Shown: positions 1 to 5,402 of the stretch, one piece after another
Layout: each line of letters opens with the position of its first letter
Position numbering within the stretch: position 1 is the stretch's first letter
Source: Deltaproteobacteria bacterium
GTDB lineage: Bacteria > Desulfobacterota > Binatia > UBA9968
DNA length: 5,402 nucleotides
Reading direction: 5' to 3'
NCBI GenBank assembly: GCA_023250495.1
Contig: JAHFAP010000216.1
Span: 1 to 5,402 of the forward strand
Program-made: the position numbers and the translations under genes
The notes under the pieces: generated by a model
Seen by the model: only the letters and a program-made list of their open reading frames with translations
What the model was told of the DNA's origin: nothing
Database searches by the model: none

Positions 1-430
1 ATCCACCCTCGGACGAGACTGTGCAGGAGCTGGCAATCCCGCTCGCCTTCGCGACGCCTTCGAGATTGAGCTTGCCGCTTGTCGCGGTCGGCATTCCCGG
101 CTCTTTCTTGTGGCTTCCCAGATAGTTCTGATTGTCGAAAACTATGATCGTCAGATTCGCCGGTCTCTCATTGGCCACCGTCCCTAGGCTGCCCAGGTTG
201 AGAAGAAGATTCCCGTCGCCGTCCAGCGCGATGACCTTCCTCTTCGGCAAAGCCAGAGCGAGACCCAGAGCCGCCGGAGTGCACATGCCCATAGTCATGT
301 GAAACAGATCTCCGTCCCTCTGCGTGAGCTGCCCCCAGAATCCGCTGTTGTTGCCGATGCTCGCGACAACGACGGCGCCCTCCGGAACGATTTTCGCAAG
401 GGCCGCGAGCAATTGATACCGACTTACCAT
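1..430 (-). CDS. TPP-dependent decarboxylase, beta (TPP-binding) subunit, partial
   Basis: This is the C-terminal, pyrophosphate-binding half of a split thiamine-diphosphate enzyme, related to the beta subunit of sulfopyruvate decarboxylase and the C-terminal part of phosphonopyruvate decarboxylase. These enzymes decarboxylate 2-oxo acids in the cytoplasm. I translated it by hand: 143 residues are visible with no stop, and the gene leaves the window at base 1. The TPP/Mg motif is clear: LDGDGN at residues 69-74, then DNQNY at 99-103, which matches the family's GDG-x(about 25)-(N/D)N pattern. Ahead of it, MGMCTPAALGLALA (47-60) is the usual glycine/alanine helix. The ATG at 430 lies inside the end of the alpha gene (7-base overlap) behind a strong ribosome site, so the two are probably translationally coupled and form a heteromer. 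An acetolactate synthase-like enzyme is less likely, because those are single long chains. The substrate is unknown. Confidence 0.88.
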   Translation of the reverse strand, partial: MVSRYQLLAALAKIVPEGAVVVASIGNNSGFWGQLTQRDGDLFHMTMGMCTPAALGLALALPKRKVIALDGDGNLLLNLGSLGTVANERPANLTIIVFDNQNYLGSHKKEPGMPTATSGKLNLEGVAKASGIASSCTVSSEGG

Positions 431-921
431 AGCGCCTCCTCCGTGAAAAGAACCGCCACGGACCTGAGCCAGCTCCGTGCAGTCTCGTTGCATTCCCTGA
501 CCGTTCTGATGATGTCGGCGGAACGGCTCACCACCCTGTATGGCACGTCCATGGCCCTCAATGCCGGCTCGGTGGTCTTCTGGTACATGCCCATCCATCT
601 TGGATCTCCAAGGTCCCCTCGGTAGGGAATCAGGATCAGAATGGGCACTTCGTGGAGCAGGTTGATCCGCGCAATATGGTACGTCGCCACTAGCAGTCCG
701 GAAGTGGCGATGACCAGAGCCGGCTTTTTCCCTCCAAACCAAGCGCCCATTGCGATACCCGCAGCCTCTCCTTCGTTGGCAGCTCCCACATAATGGATGC
801 CCGGATCCTGGGCCACCAACTTATAAACTTCTATAAACTGTGCGTCAGGAACACCGACGGCGAAATTAATGCCGGCCTCCTTCATTCCCTGCACGACCAA
901 TTTTGCCTTTTCAATCTTCAT
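424..921 (-). CDS. TPP-dependent decarboxylase, alpha (PYR-domain) subunit
   Basis: This is the N-terminal, pyrimidine-binding half of the split decarboxylase: 165 residues, which is the usual size for a stand-alone alpha subunit of the sulfopyruvate decarboxylase type. The fold is recognisable from GVPDAQF (residues 23-29), AANEGEAAGIAMGAW (47-61), KKPALVIATSGL (65-76) and VPILILIPYRGD (92-103). Aligned with pyruvate decarboxylase (N-E-x-x-A-A), Glu50 should be the catalytic glutamate that activates the cofactor's aminopyrimidine ring. The AANEGEA string resembles phosphonopyruvate decarboxylase, but the later part (ATSGLLVATYH) departs from the QNSGLGN seen there, so the substrate may differ. 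The start ATG at 921 follows GGGAGGG at 938-932 with a rather long 10-base spacer, and no better start lies between. The active site should form only together with the overlapping beta gene downstream. The gene follows the solute-binding protein gene by 68 bases. Confidence 0.87.
   Translation of the reverse strand: MKIEKAKLVVQGMKEAGINFAVGVPDAQFIEVYKLVAQDPGIHYVGAANEGEAAGIAMGAWFGGKKPALVIATSGLLVATYHIARINLLHEVPILILIPYRGDLGDPRWMGMYQKTTEPALRAMDVPYRVVSRSADIIRTVRECNETARSWLRSVAVLFTEEALW
435..442 (-). promoter_or_regulatory. Shine-Dalgarno site for the beta subunit, inside the alpha gene
   Basis: The minus strand reads GGAGGAGG-CGCT-ATG. This is a doubled anti-16S match, with the two GGAGG copies ending 4 and 7 bases before the ATG at 430. 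It lies within the last codons of the alpha subunit gene. It decides the start of the beta subunit and supports coupled translation of the pair. Confidence 0.75.
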
Positions 922-989
922 GTTGAAGTAACCCTCCCGAGCACAAATGACCTCTGAGCGGGAAAATCTACGATGCCTCCGCGGGCGCT

Positions 990-2063
990 CTAGCGGCGCG
1001 CCAACTTATTAAAAAATTCGACCAGCTCTCTGTTTTTTCTCCCCCATAGGAGCATGGAAACGACGTGCAGATCAGTTTCAGGCTCGACCGTCCATTTCAC
1101 GTCCTTGCGCGGCGCCCACCTTCCCTGGTTCTTTACCATAATCTCACTCGCCTCTTTCGAGAGGTGATAGTCCACGAATAGCGCCGCCGCATAGGGATGG
1201 GAGGAGCGCGACGCAATCGCAATCACTGAGGGCGTCCTTACGATGGTCGGATTCAAAGAAACAAAATCAATCGGCGCTCCCTCGGATTTCATCTTTACGG
1301 CATTGTGAACATAACCATCGACGATCAGATCATATTCCCCCGCGGCGACGAGCTGGGTCATGAAGGTGTGTGATTGTCGGGCAAAGCGAACCGCCTGTGC
1401 GTCGGCAAGCTGTTGCAGGAAATGAGTGGCCTTTTTCTCGCCCCAAAGATCGATCAGGCCGGCCAGTAGATCATGGGCTTCAGCATCCATGATCATGTTA
1501 CCCTTCCACCTGGGATTTAACAGCTCTTCGTACTGCTTTGGGACCTCTCTCGGATTGACTCTCTTCGTATTATAAATGATCGTATACCCGATCGCGTAGA
1601 CACCAGGCCAATATCCCTCCTCATCCACAAAGCCTTTACGTAGAAAAGGAACCATGGGGCTCCGGTAGCTGGCGACGACTTTCTTGTCGATCAGCTCCAA
1701 CGCGTTATTTCCGGTCAGCACAACCACGTCGGCATTGTGCACTCCCGCCCGGTATTCCGTGGTAAACTTGTTCAGGACGCCCGGGCCCCCCAGGCTCGAA
1801 AAGTTCAACTTCAAAAAAGGATAATGTTTGTTGAATCCGGCAACCACGTCCTGAGTGTCGCGAATGTTGGTCGCGGTATATAAAGTCAAACCACCCTCTT
1901 TTTTGGCGTTCTCCAGCAATAGCTTCTGTCGTTCCTCCGCCGGCTTGCGATTGACCTGCGTGAGAAGCTCGCCCACGTCGGATAGTCCGGTACGGGGCAG
2001 GGCGAAAAACAAGAACAAGAGGAGCAAGCAGCACCACATCCATTGAAGCCATTTGTCCTTCAT
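990..2063 (-). CDS. Extracellular solute-binding protein (iron(III)/ABC type 1-like), secreted
   Basis: This 357-residue protein has the normal length for a periplasmic binding protein that delivers a ligand to an ABC-type importer. Residues 1-28 form a Sec signal: a charged MKDK start, a very hydrophobic core (13-22), and a likely cut near GLS/DV at 28-29. Mature-protein marks of the iron(III)-binding/spermidine-like class are KKEGGLTLYTA (54-64), the hinge stretch YWPGVYAIGYTIIYNT (151-166), LLNPRWKGNM (181-190), QLVAAGEYDLIVDG (237-250) and HPYAAALFVDYHLSKEAS (289-306). In this class, 'iron' is often only a family name, and many members bind organic anions or other small molecules, so the ligand is not assigned. 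The ATG at 2063 has GGAGA 7 bases upstream (2075-2071). The gene starts 35 bases after the molybdenum hydroxylase gene, probably in the same transcript. No permease or ATPase gene is in the window. Its base composition is lower in GC than its upstream neighbours. Confidence 0.85.
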   Translation of the reverse strand: MKDKWLQWMWCCLLLLFLFFALPRTGLSDVGELLTQVNRKPAEERQKLLLENAKKEGGLTLYTATNIRDTQDVVAGFNKHYPFLKLNFSSLGGPGVLNKFTTEYRAGVHNADVVVLTGNNALELIDKKVVASYRSPMVPFLRKGFVDEEGYWPGVYAIGYTIIYNTKRVNPREVPKQYEELLNPRWKGNMIMDAEAHDLLAGLIDLWGEKKATHFLQQLADAQAVRFARQSHTFMTQLVAAGEYDLIVDGYVHNAVKMKSEGAPIDFVSLNPTIVRTPSVIAIASRSSHPYAAALFVDYHLSKEASEIMVKNQGRWAPRKDVKWTVEPETDLHVVSMLLWGRKNRELVEFFNKLARR

Positions 2064-2098
2064 CGGCTCTTCTCCGTGGTCTTTATGACAGCTATCTC

Positions 2099-4324
2099 TT
2101 AGACCCGTTTCTGAAGCGACCGCCAGACCCGTTCCGGGGTCAGCGGTAGCTCTTTTATCCTGGCGCCCGTGCTCCAGGCAAGGGCATTGGCGATCGCCGG
2201 CGCCACCGGAATGATGCCTCCCTCTCCCATTCCCTTTGCTCCATACGGCCCCGGTCCGTTTTGATCTTCGATGAGTATCGCCTCGAACTCGTCAGGAACG
2301 TCGTCGAACGTCGGCACTTTATAATCAATCAGGCTGGAGTTCACGATCTGCCCGCCTTCATAAATAATCGATTCGTAAAAGGTGTGGCCGACGCCCATCA
2401 TGGCGGCGCCTTCATCCTGGCCTTCGCATTGTATCGGGTGAAGTGCTTTGCCTACGTCGGCGGCGCTGACGTATTTCTTCACGCGGATCGCGCCGGTCTC
2501 CCGGTCCACTTCGACTTCGACCGCGCCGATGCCGATTTCCCAGAACAACGGGTTCGAAGGCTTCGGCGCCATTCCGCTGTGGGCGTAGCCGCAGCCGACG
2601 ATCTCTCCTCCTTGCATGGCGAAGTGGCGGTGAATGAGATCGCCGTAAGCGGCCGCCTTGTTTCCTGCAGCAGCCACGCCATCCCGCAGGGCAATCGCTT
2701 CGAACGGCGCCTCAAACTGCTCAGCGGCGAGCTCGAGCAGTTGCCGGCGCGCGTCCTGCGCCGCAAGCTGCACCGCTTTTCCCATCACCGTCGTGGAGCG
2801 GCTCGAGCCGGTAGAGCGATCGAATGGAGTATAGGCAGTGTCGGTGGAGCGCATGGTCACCCGTTCCAACGGCACCGAAAGCTCTTCCGCGACGATCTGG
2901 CTCATGATGGTTCTGGCGCCCTGTCCAACCTCGATCGTCCCAGCTAGCAAGACCACGCTGCCGTCGGAGAGCACGTGGACCGTGGCGGTGGAGGCGAGCG
3001 GCGCGCCGGGATCGGTCACGCCGAACGCGACTCCTCTGCCGCTTCCGTTCTTGCTCACCGGCCCATCCCAGCCGATCTTTTGAGTGACACTATCCAGCGC
3101 TTTGAAGAGATCAGCGTCCAGAGGATTGCCCTTGGGCTTCAGCTCCTCGCCTCGTCGAAGCAGATTTTTTCGGCGAAACTGCACCGGGTCAACTCCAAGC
3201 TTCTGCGCGATGATATCCATCTGCGATTCCGTCGCCCAAGCGGTCTGCGGCCCGCCGATGGAGCGAAAAGAAGCGGCCGAAACCGTGTTGGTGTAAACGC
3301 AGTAAGCCTTCACCTTGATGTGAGGAATTCGGTAGGGCCCCAGGATGCGCGTCAGCGTGCGGCCGGTTACGATCGGACCGGTTTCGGCAAAAGCGCCGGT
3401 GTTGAGGTAAATCTCCGCCTGTTTCGCCACCAGGGTGCCGTCTCTCTTTACGCCGGTTTTCACTTTGCAGATGGCGGAGTGGCGGCGCACCGTCATCATC
3501 GCTTCCGGGACGCTCTGCCTGACCCTCACGGCGGTTGCGGCCTGTCGCGCCAGCGCAACGACGAGCGGCTCGATCTTGCCGCCGGACTTGCTCCCGTAAG
3601 CGCCCCCAACCAGCGGAACGATGACGCGCACCTTTGAGAGCGAGCAGCCGAAAACTTCGGCGATCTCCTGGCGAATGCCGAAGGGATGCGTGTTCGATGA
3701 CCAGACGGTGATGCCTTCCGAATCCACCTTCGCGATGGTCGTGTGCGGCTCCATGGAATAATGATAGACCATGGGAAATTCAAAGGTATCCTCGAAGATC
3801 TCATCGGACTCGGCAAAGCCCTTGTCGACATCTCCTTTTATCAGCTCGTCCTGAAAGCAGATATTGTTCGGCGCGAACGAATGAATCAGCGGGGCGCCGT
3901 CCGCGATCGCCTCTGGGACGGAAATCACAAAAGGTGTTTCTTCGTACTCCACCCGGATCTTGCCCAGGGCCTCCTCGGCAGTGAACGCGTCAACCGCGGC
4001 GACTGCCACGACCGGCTGGCCGACGTAGAGAACGCGATCCATTGCAATGATCGGCTGGTCCTTTCTATCTTTTCTACCCAGATAGGGATGGATATCGCCG
4101 AGATCCTTCGCTGTCAAAATCGCCACGAGTCCGGGAAGCCGCTCGGCCTCCGCCGTGTCGATGGAGAGGATGCGCGCGTGGGCATACGGGCTGCGGAGGA
4201 ATTTGCCCTCGACCATGCCCGGAACGATGATGTCGCCAGTGTATTTTGCCTGGCCAGTCACCTTGTCAAGCCCATCCACACGCCTTACGGACGTGCCGAC
4301 AATCTTAAAATCGTCTACTTTCAT
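2099..4324 (-). CDS. Molybdenum hydroxylase large (molybdopterin-binding) subunit, xanthine dehydrogenase family
   Basis: This 741-residue protein is the catalytic subunit of a xanthine dehydrogenase/CO dehydrogenase-type enzyme. Such enzymes hydroxylate a carbon with oxygen from water, using molybdopterin cytosine dinucleotide. Residues 15-130 form the aldehyde oxidase/xanthine dehydrogenase a/b hammerhead domain (VDGLDKVTGQAKYTGD, 16-31; VGQPVVAVAA, 101-110), followed by the molybdopterin domains. Cofactor motifs seen are GGAYGSK (240-246), SFRSIGGPQ (352-360), VGQGA (466-470) and GAKGMGEGG (695-703), in which Glu701 is the conserved catalytic base. The loop lacks the AYRCSFR cysteine of true form-I CO dehydrogenase. 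Ser247 occupies the place of the purine-binding glutamate of xanthine dehydrogenase, so neither CO nor xanthine is a safe substrate. Length is typical for a separate large subunit. FAD and 2Fe-2S subunit genes are not adjacent on either side. The ATG at 4324 has GAGG at 4333-4330 with a 5-base spacer. Confidence 0.93.
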   Translation of the reverse strand: MKVDDFKIVGTSVRRVDGLDKVTGQAKYTGDIIVPGMVEGKFLRSPYAHARILSIDTAEAERLPGLVAILTAKDLGDIHPYLGRKDRKDQPIIAMDRVLYVGQPVVAVAAVDAFTAEEALGKIRVEYEETPFVISVPEAIADGAPLIHSFAPNNICFQDELIKGDVDKGFAESDEIFEDTFEFPMVYHYSMEPHTTIAKVDSEGITVWSSNTHPFGIRQEIAEVFGCSLSKVRVIVPLVGGAYGSKSGGKIEPLVVALARQAATAVRVRQSVPEAMMTVRRHSAICKVKTGVKRDGTLVAKQAEIYLNTGAFAETGPIVTGRTLTRILGPYRIPHIKVKAYCVYTNTVSAASFRSIGGPQTAWATESQMDIIAQKLGVDPVQFRRKNLLRRGEELKPKGNPLDADLFKALDSVTQKIGWDGPVSKNGSGRGVAFGVTDPGAPLASTATVHVLSDGSVVLLAGTIEVGQGARTIMSQIVAEELSVPLERVTMRSTDTAYTPFDRSTGSSRSTTVMGKAVQLAAQDARRQLLELAAEQFEAPFEAIALRDGVAAAGNKAAAYGDLIHRHFAMQGGEIVGCGYAHSGMAPKPSNPLFWEIGIGAVEVEVDRETGAIRVKKYVSAADVGKALHPIQCEGQDEGAAMMGVGHTFYESIIYEGGQIVNSSLIDYKVPTFDDVPDEFEAILIEDQNGPGPYGAKGMGEGGIIPVAPAIANALAWSTGARIKELPLTPERVWRSLQKRV

Positions 4325-4350
4325 GTCCGCCTCGGGCTCAACGTGAGAAC

Positions 4351-4370
4351 AGATAGGAATAGATAGAATC
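4351..4370. repeat. Two-copy AGATAG repeat, 10-base period, in the spacer before the hydroxylase gene
   Basis: Within the 77-base gap between the cupin and hydroxylase genes, AGATAG occurs at 4351-4356 and again at 4361-4366, exactly one helical turn apart and each followed by an A/T-rich tetramer. The gap (4325-4401) is AT-richer than the genes on either side. It could be half-sites for a regulator or simply chance. I saw no good -35/-10 pair and no terminator here. Confidence 0.25.
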
Positions 4371-4401
4371 TAAAGTAAGACATGAGGTCGAAAATTAGCC
4401 G

Positions 4402-5402
4402 TCAACCTGTCTTCTTGTAATACTTGTCCATCTGGCTCTTCACTCCCGCCTTGGCGCAGGCCTCTTCGAAGATCCTGCGCACCATCGGATCTTCATCTTC
4501 GTATTCGATCTGGTGTCCGCCGAGTTTGATGTCCACATCGGTTTCTCCCCCACCCTCGCCCATGATGCCGTAGTACTTCTTGCTGCCCCACCTGAGCGCG
4601 AGATAGCGCGCCGACTCCGCGCCGGCATTGAAGTGCTGGTGAAACCAATTCGCCGGAGGGACGATCACGCTCCCCGGCCCCCAATCGTAGCGCTGGATCG
4701 GCTTGCCCTGCGGCCACATGAGCGAGTAGCCCCTGCCGCTCAAGATGATCACGTGGGCTCCCGGTCCATGGTAGTGGGCTTTCTTGTAGGTTCCAACCGG
4801 GAACTGCGAGACGTGGCCGCACATCGTGTTCTCGGACAACTGGAAGCGCACCTGCGAGCCGCCGGCACCGCGCTCCTTCCATTCGATCAGCTTGAGATTT
4901 TTCACGTCGGGAACGAAATTGGTTTCCAACACTCTTCCCGCGTACCAGGCTCCCTCGCGGGAGAAATAATCCTCCTCAGAGTTAAAGCGATCCTTGAAGA
5001 CATAGTCGCAGTTGAAGATAAAATCAAGGTTGTGAAGCAGATTGATCATGATCGGCGCGCTGGTGACGGCGAGGTAACGGGCCGGCTGCGCGCCGCTGCC
5101 GTTGAAGTGCTGGTGCCAGGCATTGAGCGGCGGCGAAAAGAGCGATCCTTCCTGCCACTCGAAGGTCCGCTCGGCGCCTCCCTCGTTCCAGATCGTCGTC
5201 GCGCCCCTGCCGCTGACGACGTAGATCAGCTCTTCGAACATGTGCCTTTGCGGCTTGAGCGATTTTCCCGGCGCGATCTCGCAGATGTAAGCGTCGTCGG
5301 TCTCGCCCGTCCCTTCGAGGCAGATGCGCACGGCCGAGCCGCCTATGCGCCCCCACGGCGAAAGCTCGACCTTCTTGATGTCTTCGATGAAAAAACCCTC
5401 GA
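4402..5402 (-). CDS. Bicupin protein (two cupin domains), 5' end outside the window
   Basis: A metal-binding beta-barrel protein with two tandem cupin domains. The frame is open from the window edge: 23 codons (beginning EGFFIEDIKK) precede the GTG at 5331 and look like normal family sequence, so that GTG is internal and the true start is to the right. In total 332 residues are visible, numbered from the edge. Domain 1 has Q51-R-H53-x3-E57 and the second motif with H96 in HQHFN (96-100). Domain 2 has HYH (209-211), H216 in the usual glutamate place, and H254 in HQHFN (254-258). Both copies follow G(x)5HxH and G(x)5Px(G/N)xxHxxxN spacing, so they arose by duplication. Related bicupins include ring-cleaving dioxygenases such as gentisate dioxygenase, and isomerases or non-enzymatic members, so activity is not assigned. 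It stops (TGA) 77 bases before the hydroxylase gene, is probably cotranscribed with it, and lacks a signal peptide in the visible part. Confidence 0.85.
   Translation of the reverse strand, partial: EGFFIEDIKKVELSPWGRIGGSAVRICLEGTGETDDAYICEIAPGKSLKPQRHMFEELIYVVSGRGATTIWNEGGAERTFEWQEGSLFSPPLNAWHQHFNGSGAQPARYLAVTSAPIMINLLHNLDFIFNCDYVFKDRFNSEEDYFSREGAWYAGRVLETNFVPDVKNLKLIEWKERGAGGSQVRFQLSENTMCGHVSQFPVGTYKKAHYHGPGAHVIILSGRGYSLMWPQGKPIQRYDWGPGSVIVPPANWFHQHFNAGAESARYLALRWGSKKYYGIMGEGGGETDVDIKLGGHQIEYEDEDPMVRRIFEEACAKAGVKSQMDKYYKKTG

Noticed and set aside
299..625. Plus-strand open frame of 108 codons across the alpha/beta junction
   Set aside because: It is antisense to both TPP subunits, whose motifs and coupled start are clear, and its product shows no family feature.
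984..1002. GGCGC / GCGCC inverted repeat with a 9-base loop at the end of the binding protein gene
   Set aside because: The stem is only 5 pairs, overlaps the stop codon and coding sequence, and has no T-run after it, so it is not a supportable terminator.
2028..2033. Twin cysteines (residues 11-12) in the binding protein leader as a lipoprotein site
   Set aside because: They precede the hydrophobic core rather than follow it and lack the L-x-(G/A)-C lipobox, so an ordinary Sec signal with a cut near residue 28 fits better.
2099..4324. Assignment as CO dehydrogenase large subunit (coxL)
   Set aside because: The AYRCSFR active-site loop with its copper-binding cysteine is missing; the loop reads SFRSIGGPQ instead.
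2261..4366. Long plus-strand open frames (about 200-230 codons each) opposite the hydroxylase gene
   Set aside because: They are antisense to a well-supported gene in GC-rich DNA, are rich in Arg/His/Ala with no recognisable domain, and have no convincing ribosome sites.
4373..4407. Possible promoter for the hydroxylase gene: TTGACG at the cupin stop codon
   Set aside because: At 17-base spacing the -10 candidate (TGTCTT) matches TATAAT at only 3 of 6 positions, so there is no usable promoter call.

Overview
The window reads as one block of bacterial genes, all on the minus strand. In transcription order (right to left) they are: a two-domain cupin protein whose start lies beyond the right edge; the molybdopterin-binding large subunit of a xanthine dehydrogenase/CO dehydrogenase-type hydroxylase; a secreted solute-binding protein of the iron(III)/extracellular solute-binding class; and the alpha and beta halves of a split thiamine-pyrophosphate (TPP) decarboxylase of the sulfopyruvate/phosphonopyruvate decarboxylase type. 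The beta half runs off the left edge. No RNA gene, insertion sequence, integrase, CRISPR array or convincing terminator was seen.

Organism: a fairly GC-rich Gram-negative-type bacterium, judged from the Shine-Dalgarno sites, the Sec signal peptide and the gene families. Molybdenum hydroxylases, bicupins and lone solute-binding proteins side by side are, from general knowledge, common in uncultured soil and subsurface lineages such as Binatota-like or other former Deltaproteobacteria, Rokubacteria and some Betaproteobacteria. The sequence alone does not fix the taxon, so this is a weak inference.

Layout: 1-430, TPP beta subunit (C-terminally truncated by the window); 424-921, TPP alpha subunit, overlapping beta by 7 bases; 922-989, short spacer; 990-2063, solute-binding protein; 2064-2098, spacer; 2099-4324, molybdenum hydroxylase large subunit; 4325-4401, 77-base AT-richer spacer with a small tandem repeat; 4402-5402, bicupin (N-terminally truncated by the window). 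No stretch over 300 bases lacks a gene.

How they may work together (inference): gaps of 35-77 bases and one 7-base overlap fit a single transcription unit. The set combines capture of a small molecule outside the membrane, hydroxylation by a molybdenum enzyme, a metal-binding cupin and decarboxylation of a 2-oxo acid. That suggests uptake and breakdown of an organic acid or heterocycle of unknown identity. The partners normally required are absent from the window: transporter permease and ATPase, and the FAD and 2Fe-2S hydroxylase subunits. The system is therefore incomplete as seen, and its substrate cannot be read from the sequence.
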